A stretch of DNA of 49,521 nt, taken from Candidatus Gastranaerophilales bacterium (GTDB taxonomy: Bacteria > Cyanobacteriota > Vampirovibrionia > Gastranaerophilales > Gastranaerophilaceae). The position numbers and the translations under genes are program-made. Under the pieces are notes generated by a model. That model saw only the letters and a list, made by a program, of their open reading frames with translations, did not search any database and had not been told where the DNA came from. Where the stretch lies: the NCBI GenBank assembly GCA_944326475.1, contig CALVEC010000017.1, forward strand, positions 1 through 49,521. The letters run 5' to 3'. Of the stretch, positions 24,376 through 32,545 are shown piece after piece; the stretch's first letter is position 1, and each line of letters begins with the position of its first letter.

Positions 24376-24558
24376 GCCGACCTTTGCAAAGCGAATTACA
24401 GAAAGTTAATTAAACAACGATTAGTCTCATCTGTTTGAGCAGCCCGTAGTTATTTTCAATGTCTTTAATTTGTTTATGATTTTTCGCGGAAATATGGGCT
24501 GCGAGTTATGAGACTCGGGTTTAATTTAGTTTCTGTACGAGCGGAGCAGCAGGTCGGC
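24376..24558 (+). repeat. Family A nested inverted repeat, copy 4 (183 bp)
   Basis: Arms are kept, with one mismatch in the TTTCTGTA arm. The upstream TTTCACGCATACAGCTAC flank is present, but the downstream CCACCCGTTCTTTG hairpin is absent: the sequence passes directly into a different palindrome. Confidence 0.88.
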
Positions 24559-24561
24559 AAA

Positions 24562-24664
24562 TTTGCCTTCTTTTCTTAGCGAGCTGGGGCGAAGCCTGAA
24601 AAGAAGGCAAATCCGCCGGCACGACGAACTGTTTTTGTTGCGCTAAATTTTAATTTAGCGCAAC
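24562..24664. repeat. Two perfect hairpins upstream of der
   Basis: TTTGCCTTCTTTTC (24562-24575) pairs exactly with 24598-24611 around GAGCTGGGGCGAAGC. GTTGCGCTAAATT (24637-24649) pairs exactly with 24652-24664. Both belong to families seen elsewhere in the window. Confidence 0.85.
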
Positions 24665-24779
24665 CTACAGACTACAAACATCCTCTCTTTGGAAGATATT
24701 AAATTTTCATCTTATTTGTGAAAACAATTGATTTATATTAATATAGTTATACGATTGTACAAATAACCGGATAAAAAAT

Positions 24780-26111
24780 ATGGCAAGAATACCCGTAGTC
24801 GCTGTAGTCGGCAGACCGAACGTAGGAAAATCAACTTTTGTCAACAGACTTGTCGGGGCAAGACAGTCCATCGTCGATGACCAGCCCGGAGTCACCCGCG
24901 ACAGAATATATTTTGATGTTGAATGGCAGCAAAAAGAATTTACCATAATCGATACCGGAGGAATTATCCCCGGAAACGAGGATGAAATTATGCTTAACAT
25001 TTTCACACAGGCGCAAATTGCCTGTGACGAAGCAGACAGCATAATATTTCTTGTCGACGGGAAAGAAGGCATAAATCCGGTTGATTATGACATAGCAAAC
25101 ATCTTAAGACGCAGCAAAAAACCTGTATACCTTGCCGTGAACAAAATAGATTCACCTGAACGCTCAATGATGACGGCTGATTTTTATGCGCTTGCACTTG
25201 GCGAACCGTTCCCGATATCAGCGCTGCACGGCAGCGGCGGCGTCGGAGATTTGCTTGATGAAATCACGAAAGATTTTGAAAAAAATCAGGAAACAATAAA
25301 AGATGAAAACATAAAAATTGCAATCGTCGGGAAGCCCAATGCCGGCAAATCCTCCATAACCAACGCACTGCTCGGTGAAGACCGCGTTATCGTCAGCGAT
25401 GTCTCAGGCACGACCCGCGACTGCATTGACTCTAAGGTAAAATACGAAGGCGAAGAATTTACGCTCGTTGACACAGCAGGTATCCGCAAAAAATCAAAAG
25501 TCGACTGGGGCGTTGAAAAATTTGCCGTGGACAGAGCTATCAGAGCCATCAAAGACTGTGATATTGCGCTTTTGATAGTTGATGCAACAGAAGGTTTAAC
25601 AGACCAGGACAAAAAAATTTCACAGATTATTGTTGAGGCAGGAAAGGGAATTATTGTCGCAGTCAACAAATGGGACTTAATTGAAGACAAACAGGCAAAC
25701 TCAACCGTTAAATATGAAGAAAAACTGCGGCACGATGCACCGTTTTTGAGTTATGCGCCGATTATTTTTATCAGTGCAAAAACAAAACAAAGACTTGTCA
25801 GCATTTATAAAAAATCAAAAGAAGTATATGAACAGTGCAAAAAGCGTGTTTCAACAAGTATTTTGAACAAAATCATCATTGAGGCGCTTGCAATGAACCC
25901 GCCTTCCACAAAAAAAGGCAAAAAGCTCCGTGTGCTTTACACAACGCAGGTTAAAACAGCCCCTCCGACTTTTATACTGTTCGTGAACAATGAAGATTTG
26001 ATTCAGGAAAGCTACAAAAGATATCTGGAAAACAAAATGAGAGAAGCCTTCGGATTCACGGGAACACCGATACGGCTGTCTTTCAGAGAAAGAAAAGAAA
26101 AACAGCAATAG
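24780..26111 (+). CDS. der: Ribosome-assembly GTPase Der (EngA)
   Basis: 443 residues, family length. Two GTPase domains: the first has VVGRPNVGKSTF (about 8-19), DTGG near 58 and NKID near 120. The second has IVGKPNAGKSSI near 182, DTAG near 230 and NKWD near 295. A C-terminal KH-like domain follows, with PPSTKKGKKLRVLYTTQ and FVNNEDLIQESYKRYLEN. Der helps late assembly of the 50S subunit. It leads an operon with plsY (13-bp gap) and the malic enzyme. The ribosome-binding site is weak. Confidence 0.95.
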   Translation: MARIPVVAVVGRPNVGKSTFVNRLVGARQSIVDDQPGVTRDRIYFDVEWQQKEFTIIDTGGIIPGNEDEIMLNIFTQAQIACDEADSIIFLVDGKEGINPVDYDIANILRRSKKPVYLAVNKIDSPERSMMTADFYALALGEPFPISALHGSGGVGDLLDEITKDFEKNQETIKDENIKIAIVGKPNAGKSSITNALLGEDRVIVSDVSGTTRDCIDSKVKYEGEEFTLVDTAGIRKKSKVDWGVEKFAVDRAIRAIKDCDIALLIVDATEGLTDQDKKISQIIVEAGKGIIVAVNKWDLIEDKQANSTVKYEEKLRHDAPFLSYAPIIFISAKTKQRLVSIYKKSKEVYEQCKKRVSTSILNKIIIEALAMNPPSTKKGKKLRVLYTTQVKTAPPTFILFVNNEDLIQESYKRYLENKMREAFGFTGTPIRLSFRERKEKQQ

Positions 26112-26124
26112 TTGAGGATTTATT

Positions 26125-26724
26125 ATGCTACAAATTCTAATAGCGGCAGTTATCGGCTACCTTATCGGCTCAATTCCGACAGGCTACATTATAGTAAAAC
26201 TCAAAACCGGACAGGATATAAGAAAAATCGGCTCAGGCTCGACCGGTGCAACAAATGTCAAAAGAGTACTCGGGAAAAATTGGTTTTTTATAGTAATGTT
26301 TTTAGACGCAATCAAAGGCGCAGTCCCTGTACTTCTTGCATTTTTCTTCCTGAAAGCGTACGCCCATCTGGGTATAACACCGGTTGTTGCGGCAATAGCA
26401 GTGCTTCTCGGGCATAGCAAATCCGTTTTTCTTAAATTTACCGGCGGAAAATCAGTTGCCTCCGGTGTCGGCACAATACTTGCCCTTTGTTTTCCGGTCG
26501 GAATCTGCATTGCCGTTATATGGGGAATAATTACTTATATCTCAAAATATGTATCACTCGGCTCCATAATCGCTCTGGCGCTTTCACCGCTTTTGATGTA
26601 CCTTTTCAAACAACCAATCGGCTATGTTATTTACTGTGCAATCGGTGCAGTCTATATTATCTGGCTCCACAGAGAAAATATTAAAAGACTTTTAAAAGGT
26701 GAAGAAAACAAGGTCAGGGAATAA
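26125..26724 (+). CDS. plsY: Acyl-phosphate:glycerol-3-phosphate acyltransferase PlsY
   Basis: 199 residues with five or so hydrophobic segments. Family motifs: YLIGSIPTGYIIVKL near residue 13, DIRKIGSGSTGATNVKRVLG near 32, HSKSVFLKFTGGKSVASGVG near 95, and a C-terminal IIWLHRENIKRLLKGEENK. It acylates glycerol-3-phosphate using acyl-phosphate to make lysophosphatidic acid in the membrane. PlsX would be its partner but is not in this window. GAGG lies seven bases before the ATG. It overlaps the next start by one base (TAATG). Confidence 0.95.
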   Translation: MLQILIAAVIGYLIGSIPTGYIIVKLKTGQDIRKIGSGSTGATNVKRVLGKNWFFIVMFLDAIKGAVPVLLAFFFLKAYAHLGITPVVAAIAVLLGHSKSVFLKFTGGKSVASGVGTILALCFPVGICIAVIWGIITYISKYVSLGSIIALALSPLLMYLFKQPIGYVIYCAIGAVYIIWLHRENIKRLLKGEENKVRE

Positions 26725-28232
26725 TGGCGTACAATCAGGGTATAAAAATAGTTCCGAAAATAAAAATTGATAACAAAGAAATCCTCTCGCTCATCTACAC
26801 GCCCGGAGTCGGCTCGTCTTGTCTCAGAATAAGCGAAAATATCGAAGCCGAAAAAATATACACAAACAAAATAGATTCTGTTGCAGTGATATCGTTTGAT
26901 TATGAACAGTCTCTAAAACGCGCAATATTTCTGAAAAGCGCACTTTTGATAGACGCATATCCGCTGTGCATAAAACAAACAACCAAAGACGATTTAAAAT
27001 TTGCTGTCGAAAACATTGTTCCCAATTTTTGCGGTGTAGATTTGAGTCTCATATCAGATTACGCTAAAGAGATGGTCTTTGACGTCGACATCCCTGTTTT
27101 AACAGGAATTGTGCCCGATATAAAAGAATTTTTCGGAACCATTTCAAGAAACGTATTTATGCTTAACCCCGCAAAATTGAAGGGCAGTGTTTCAGAAAAA
27201 TCATTACAGCTCCACGAACTTGCGGGCGGAGTCATTGAAACGGAATTATGCGAAGAAAAATGTAAAAAAATGGTGGCAATAATATCTGACGGAACTGCAG
27301 TACTCGGTTTCGGCAACATCGGAGCAGACGCAGCAATCCCCGTTATGGAAGGGAAATCAGCGCTGTATGCGGCGCTTGCAGGCGTCAGTGCAATGCCTCT
27401 TTGCATAAAAACCCAAAACCCCGATGAAGTTATAAAAATTACACAGCTTCTTGAAGATTCCTTCTCAGGTATTCATCTTGAAGATATTTCAGCGCCGGCG
27501 TGTTTTAAAATAGAAAACACCTTAATAGAAACGCTTAAAATACCGGTGTTCCACGATGACCAGCACGGCACGGCAATAATCGTTCTCGCCGCTGTATTAA
27601 ACGCCCTGACGCTTGCGCACAAAGAACTTTCTGACGTAAAAGTTATAGTAAACGGTGCAGGCGCCGCAGGAAGCGCTGTTGCAAGGCTGCTTATCCGTGC
27701 CGGTGTTAAAGACCTGATTATATTGGACAGCAAAGGGGCTGTTTACAAGGGACGCCCGAAAAATAATGAAAACCTCGAAAATCTGGCACTATACACAAAC
27801 AAAAATCAGGAAAAAGGCACGCTCGACGAGGTAATCAAAGGTGCCGACGTGTTTATCGGGCTTTCAAAGGGAAATCTTTTAACCGAGGATATGGTTAAAT
27901 CAATGAATGAGAATGCAATTGTTTTTGCGCTTGCAAACCCGACCCCTGAAATCATGCCCGACGCCGCAAAATCAGCAGGCGCGTTCATCGTCGGAACCGG
28001 ACGCAGCGATTTTCCCAACCAGATTAACAATTCACTGGCTTTTCCCGGTGTGTTCAAAGGCGCAATTGAGGGGAATATTCACAAAATTACCGACGATATA
28101 AAACTTGACTGCGCGGTTGCACTTGCGTCGATAGTCAGCAAAGACGAACTTTCACCTGAAAAGATTCTTCCCGACCCGCTTGACCCGCGGGTTGTACAAA
28201 AGATTACAGAAGTTATGTCCTCTAAATCTTAA
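26724..28232 (+). CDS. NAD(P)-dependent malic enzyme
   Basis: 502 residues. IYTPGVGSSCLRI (about 24-36) matches the YxPGV start of bacterial malic enzymes, though the first part is more diverged than usual. SDGTAVLGFGNIGADAAIPVMEGKS near 190-215 and IPVFHDDQHGTAII near 270 are the metal and substrate sites; VKVIVNGAGAAGSAVARLL near 305 is the dinucleotide fold. FALANPTPEIMPDAAKSAGA near 395 and FPNQINNSLAFPGVFKGA near 425 complete it. It decarboxylates malate to pyruvate, giving NAD(P)H. It is coupled to plsY. The cofactor cannot be decided by eye. Confidence 0.9.
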   Translation: MAYNQGIKIVPKIKIDNKEILSLIYTPGVGSSCLRISENIEAEKIYTNKIDSVAVISFDYEQSLKRAIFLKSALLIDAYPLCIKQTTKDDLKFAVENIVPNFCGVDLSLISDYAKEMVFDVDIPVLTGIVPDIKEFFGTISRNVFMLNPAKLKGSVSEKSLQLHELAGGVIETELCEEKCKKMVAIISDGTAVLGFGNIGADAAIPVMEGKSALYAALAGVSAMPLCIKTQNPDEVIKITQLLEDSFSGIHLEDISAPACFKIENTLIETLKIPVFHDDQHGTAIIVLAAVLNALTLAHKELSDVKVIVNGAGAAGSAVARLLIRAGVKDLIILDSKGAVYKGRPKNNENLENLALYTNKNQEKGTLDEVIKGADVFIGLSKGNLLTEDMVKSMNENAIVFALANPTPEIMPDAAKSAGAFIVGTGRSDFPNQINNSLAFPGVFKGAIEGNIHKITDDIKLDCAVALASIVSKDELSPEKILPDPLDPRVVQKITEVMSSKS

Positions 28233-28662
28233 ACAGGTTGAAGAATCTCTGATACCATGGAGTTCCGGCGGGAGCAGGCGGTACAGTTGTGCCTTTTATC
28301 ACTCTGATACCTTTAGCCAGAAGCAAAGACGCCCCCAGAGAGAGTATCAGACTCATTGCAATACTTTTTCCTATGTTATTTTTTTTAGGGTTATGAGAAT
28401 GCAATGAAGGCGCCTCTGCCGGAGGTTCTGAATGTATTTGCGTTTTTTGATATGCGTCTGCTGCGGGCTGCTGCGGGATTTGAGCCTGAGGTGCAGCAGG
28501 CACACCCGGCGCCGGTGCCGGAGCCAGCGGCACTCCGCCTCTTTGCGCAACGTACTGCTGCAAATACGGCGACGGAGTTCCCGTTATATAACCCACAAGG
28601 TCATTGTGTATAACTCCGTGTGTCGTTAACAAATCAAAACAATTAGGATAGATAGGCTGCAT
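28222..28662 (-). CDS. Pro/Ala-rich protein with one C-terminal membrane helix
   Basis: 146 residues. The N-terminus (MQPIYPNCFDLLTTHGVIHN, DLVGYITGTPSPYLQQYVAQ) looks globular. A Pro/Ala-rich linker (APAPAPGVPAAPQAQIPQQP) follows. Then comes a hydrophobic segment, SIAMSLILSLGASLLLAKGI, at about 99-118, ending in a short, partly basic tail. No family recognised. Its end overlaps the malic enzyme end by 11 bp, tail to tail. GTGAGAA precedes the ATG. Confidence 0.6.
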   Translation of the reverse strand: MQPIYPNCFDLLTTHGVIHNDLVGYITGTPSPYLQQYVAQRGGVPLAPAPAPGVPAAPQAQIPQQPAADAYQKTQIHSEPPAEAPSLHSHNPKKNNIGKSIAMSLILSLGASLLLAKGIRVIKGTTVPPAPAGTPWYQRFFNLFKI

Positions 28663-28756
28663 AATAATTTCTCACACTACTTTACTTCACATATTATTAA
28701 AGTATTTTTGCGATAAAAAATTGCCTTTTTGAAAAATTTTTGTTGTTTTTCACGAA

Positions 28757-28779
28757 AAAAGCCCCTTTTCGGGGCTTTT
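28757..28779. terminator. Terminator of ileS
   Basis: AAAAGCCCC-TTTTC-GGGGCTTTT, a 9-bp stem with U-tracts on the minus strand, directly after the ileS stop codon. It also reads as a terminator on the plus strand. Confidence 0.9.
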
Positions 28780-28780
28780 C

Positions 28781-31591
28781 TTATTTTTCGCTAAGCGCTT
28801 CTACACATTCAGCGCAAAGTGTCGGATGAGAACTGTCTGTACCGAGTTCACGATATTTCCAGCACCTTTCGCATTTTTTGCCGATTGCTTTTGCAACGTA
28901 TATCGTATAGCCGTCTTCTTCGTATTTGTAAGCGGCATTCTCCGGCGCTTCATCCGCAACAAAAGCCTGTGAAGTAATGAAAATGTTAGAAAGTTCATCT
29001 TCATAGTAATTCAGAAGCTTTTTGTCGCCGCCCTGAATATAAACAGCAACCTCCAGCGAGCTTCCGACTTTTTTTGTAGCTCTGAGCGGTTCAATTGCTT
29101 TTGAAACAATTTCTCTAAGCTTAAGAATTTGTGTAAACTCTTTCTCAAGCTCGTCATTTTGCCATTTAGCGCTTGAAAGCGGCCAATCAGCAAGGAGTAT
29201 ACTTTCCAGTCCGCCTTTTTGCCGTTCAGGTGTGTGCTGCCAGATATCTTCCGCCTGGTGAGGCATAACAGGCGCAATCATTCTTGTTAAAGCCTGTGAT
29301 ATTTCATAAAGTACGGTCTGGCAGGCGCGTCTTGAAAGCGACTTTTTGCCCGCAGTGTAAAGTCTGTCTTTTACAATATCAAGATAGAACGAGCTTAAAT
29401 CTACTGCCGCAAAATTTTGCAAATACTGGAAGTACTTATAAAACTCGTATGCGTCAAATGCCTCTGTTACATTTTCAATTAATGTATTGAGTTTGTGCAG
29501 TGCAAATTTATCGATATCTTTCAGGTCATTGTAATAAACATAGTCGTTTTCGGGGTCAAAATCATAGATATTTCCAAGCAAAAATCTCGAAGTGTTTCTG
29601 ATTTTTTTGAAGATTTCAACCATCTGTTTGACGGCATTTTCTCCGATTTTTACGTCGTTTCTGTAGTCAACTGACGCAGCCCAGAGTCTCAGAACATCCG
29701 TGCCGTAGTATTTTATAATATCCTGCGGCGCAATAACGTTTCCGAGCGACTTGCTCATCTTTTTACCTTCTTCATCGAGCACAAAGCCGTGGGTCAAAAC
29801 GCACAGATATGGCGCCTTGCCTGTCGTCGCAACCGATGTCAGAAGCGAAGACTGGAACCAGCCTCTGTGCTGGTCGGAACCTTCTAAATACAAGTCAACC
29901 GGAGGATGTCCGAGTTCTTCATGTCTTTTTTCAACAACAGCACGGTGTGTTATGCCGGAGTCAAACCACACATCCATAATATCTTTTTCTTTAAGGAAGT
30001 GATGATTCTGGCATTTCGGGCATCTGAAACCGGGCGGAAGCAAGTGTTTTGCATCATATTTAACCCACACGTCAGATGTCTCTTTTTCAAATATTTTAGC
30101 TACGCTGTTGATAGATTCAGGTGTAACAATAACTTCTCCGCAATCCTTGCAGTAAAAGACCGGAATAGGCACACCCCACGTTCTCTGTCTCGAGATACAC
30201 CAGTCGCTTCTTGAGGCAACCATATTTGAAATACGCTGCTCGCCTGACGCCGGTATCCATTGAACATTAGATATAGCATCGAGTGCTTCTTTTCTGAATC
30301 TGTCAACTTTTACAAACCACTGCGGCGTTGCTCTGTATATAACAGGCTTTTTACATCTCCAGCAATGCGGATAGCTGTGAGTTATTTCTTTTTTTGAAAT
30401 AAGTGCATCGTGTTCTAGCAGTTTGTCTACAACTATCTTGTTGCCATCCGTGTAACGTACGCCCTCAAGGTCAGGCACCTGATTTGTCCAGTAACCTTTT
30501 GAATCAAGCGGAGACAAAACATCAAGATCATAGCGCATACCGACTTCCCAGTCCTCAAGACCGTGTCCGGGTGCTGTGTGTACACATCCGGTACCTGCGT
30601 CAGTCGTAACGTGATCGCCCAGAATAATAGGACTTACCCTGTCATAAAGCGGGTGTCTTGTTCTTAAATTTTCTAAGTCCAAACCTTCTACTGTTCCGAG
30701 AACCTTAACTTTTTCCGCTTCAAGCTCTGCATCCTGCACAAAAGAATCCAGAAGCTCCGACGCCACAACAAAAACTTCTTCCTCGTATTCAACAAACGAA
30801 TACTGCAGCCTTGCATTCAAGCAGATAGCAAGGTTGGACGGAATAGTCCAGGGAGTTGTTGTCCAGATAACTGCAAAAAGCGGTTTTTCCGTTTCAACAC
30901 CTGCCTTTGAATAAGCAAGTTTTGCAGCCTGTTCTTCAAATTCAAATTTTACATAAATCGCGGTAGATGTATGGTCAGCGTATTCAACCTCAGCCTCGGC
31001 AAGCGCGGTTTCGCAGTCAGGGCACCAGTAAACGGGTTTTAAGCCTTTTTCAATATATCCTTTTTGATACATTTCACCAAAAATACGTACCTGTTCTGCT
31101 TCTATTTCAGGAGAAATCGTAACATAGGGTTTGCCCCAATTGCCCCAGACGCCGAGACGTTTGAAGTTGTCCTCCTGTCCCATAAGGTTTTTGTAAGCAA
31201 ATTCTCTGCATTTTAGTCTCAACAGGAAAGGAGAAACAGCGTTGCGTCCGCCTTTAATTGTTTTTACAACAGCATTTTCTATAGGCAGTCCGTGTCCGTC
31301 GTATCCCGGAACAAACGGAGAATAATACCCCGACATTGATTTGTATTTTACAACAATGTCTTTCAAAATTTTGTTCAATGCCGTTCCTATATGGATTTTG
31401 TCGGAACTTAAGTACGGAGGTCCGTCATGGAGAATGAATTTGTTCTCTTTGTCCCTCTGTTTCAGGTTCTTTTTATAAATCTGGTTTTGCGCCCAAAATT
31501 CTTGTATTTCTATTTCTCTGTTAGCCGCATTCGCCCTCATAGGGAGTGTGGTTTGCGGAAGGTTAAGCGAATCTTTGTATTCTTCAGTCAT
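28781..31591 (-). CDS. ileS: Isoleucyl-tRNA synthetase, with HIGT in place of HIGH
   Basis: 936 residues, the normal length for the bacterial type with a C-terminal zinc finger. The first class I signature reads PPYLSSDKIHIGTALNKI (HIGT at 67-70), whereas almost all IleRS have HIGH; KMSKSLGNV (about 605) is normal. The editing domain has WTTTPWTIPSNLAI and the conserved TGCVHTAPGHGLEDW with DAGT. The zinc knuckle near the end reads CERCWKY...LCAEC. GAGGG lies four bases upstream of the ATG; no T-box leader is visible. The DNA at the altered position is clear. It charges tRNA-Ile and edits valine. No disruption elsewhere, so it is presumed functional. Confidence 0.95.
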   Translation of the reverse strand: MTEEYKDSLNLPQTTLPMRANAANREIEIQEFWAQNQIYKKNLKQRDKENKFILHDGPPYLSSDKIHIGTALNKILKDIVVKYKSMSGYYSPFVPGYDGHGLPIENAVVKTIKGGRNAVSPFLLRLKCREFAYKNLMGQEDNFKRLGVWGNWGKPYVTISPEIEAEQVRIFGEMYQKGYIEKGLKPVYWCPDCETALAEAEVEYADHTSTAIYVKFEFEEQAAKLAYSKAGVETEKPLFAVIWTTTPWTIPSNLAICLNARLQYSFVEYEEEVFVVASELLDSFVQDAELEAEKVKVLGTVEGLDLENLRTRHPLYDRVSPIILGDHVTTDAGTGCVHTAPGHGLEDWEVGMRYDLDVLSPLDSKGYWTNQVPDLEGVRYTDGNKIVVDKLLEHDALISKKEITHSYPHCWRCKKPVIYRATPQWFVKVDRFRKEALDAISNVQWIPASGEQRISNMVASRSDWCISRQRTWGVPIPVFYCKDCGEVIVTPESINSVAKIFEKETSDVWVKYDAKHLLPPGFRCPKCQNHHFLKEKDIMDVWFDSGITHRAVVEKRHEELGHPPVDLYLEGSDQHRGWFQSSLLTSVATTGKAPYLCVLTHGFVLDEEGKKMSKSLGNVIAPQDIIKYYGTDVLRLWAASVDYRNDVKIGENAVKQMVEIFKKIRNTSRFLLGNIYDFDPENDYVYYNDLKDIDKFALHKLNTLIENVTEAFDAYEFYKYFQYLQNFAAVDLSSFYLDIVKDRLYTAGKKSLSRRACQTVLYEISQALTRMIAPVMPHQAEDIWQHTPERQKGGLESILLADWPLSSAKWQNDELEKEFTQILKLREIVSKAIEPLRATKKVGSSLEVAVYIQGGDKKLLNYYEDELSNIFITSQAFVADEAPENAAYKYEEDGYTIYVAKAIGKKCERCWKYRELGTDSSHPTLCAECVEALSEK

Positions 31592-32104
31592 ATTTCCCTC
31601 TATTTCTTACTATATAGTACTAATTCTATAATAAAGAGCGCATAGGGTCAAAATATTTTTATTTGTTGTATTGAATTTGCGGACAGAGCCGGTTCATAAT
31701 GACAGAAGCGAGAGTGAAAGAAATCCGCTTCAGGATGACGTACTATTTTATGCTTTTTCCGCAGACCAAACGGGGGTTACAGGGGGTGTCCCCCTGTCGT
31801 AACCTCGGTTACAGACTCTTTGCATTTACGCACAAAATTTTCGTGGAGCAGCGCGGCTAGAAAATTTTGAAGATAAATGCTTAGAGTCTGTTTTGATAAG
31901 CGTATTTTCTCTTTTTTGGTTCCGTTTTTTCTCTTTTGCTCGCAACAAAAGAGAAAAAATGAACGTAAAAAACTTGTTCGATACAATTACTCGGTTTTCA
32001 TTTTTTGTATAAAACACAAAATAAAGTTAAAAGCTAAAAAATACGATTATAGCTATATGTTCCACCCATTCTTTTAAAAAGAATAGGTGGAGCCGAAGAA
32101 ATTT
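31592..32104. repeat. Repeat-filled region upstream of ileS
   Basis: No gene. It holds an inverted family C hairpin at about 31762-31801; the inverted GAACGTTCATTT-type module at about 31860-32010 with an inner TTTTGCTCGCAACAAAAG stem; and the inverted CCACCCATTCTTTT hairpin belonging to family A copy 5. Confidence 0.65.
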
Positions 32105-32287
32105 GCCGACCTACTGCTCCGCTCATACAGAAAGTAAATTGCACCCGAGTCTCATAACTCGCAGCCCATATTTCCGCAAAAAAACATAAATAAATTAAAG
32201 TTCTTGAAAATAACTACGGGCTGCTCAGACAGATGAGACTAATCGTTGTTTAATCAACTTTCTGTAATTCGCTATGCAAAGGTCGGC
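32105..32287 (-). repeat. Family A nested inverted repeat, copy 5 (183 bp), inverted
   Basis: The reverse-oriented copy keeps all arms, and its flank TTTCACGCAAGTAGCTAC continues outward at 32288-32310. It lies between ileS and the HNH gene. Confidence 0.9.
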
Positions 32288-32545
32288 GGGGTAGCTACTT
32301 GCGTGAAATGAAAAAATAAAATAGTACGTCATGCTGAACTTGTTTCAGCATCTGTACCAACGTGATATGTAGCGCAAAATGCGGAATTAAGTTAAAATAA
32401 GCAGGTTGGGCATACTTGCACAAAACTTTTTGTCATGCTAAAGCGCGAGGCGTTTGTGTCCGCTTCAATATTTCCATGTTCAGCATCTTACCGACGCGGC
32501 GTTCAGCGCAAAACGCGAAATTAAGTTAAAATCTAAAAAATACGA
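32288..32545. repeat. Further repeat modules at the HNH gene end
   Basis: A GTCATGCTGAACTTGTTTCA hairpin near 32328, a CTAAAGCG-type module near 32434, and from about 32510 the downstream flank of a family A element without its main body. This last module runs into the HNH gene and supplies its stop codon and last few codons. Confidence 0.65.

Noticed and set aside
31777-32077. Frames near 31777-32077 on both strands
   Set aside because: Repeat-derived; they match the modules at 13229-13400 and 23497-23640.
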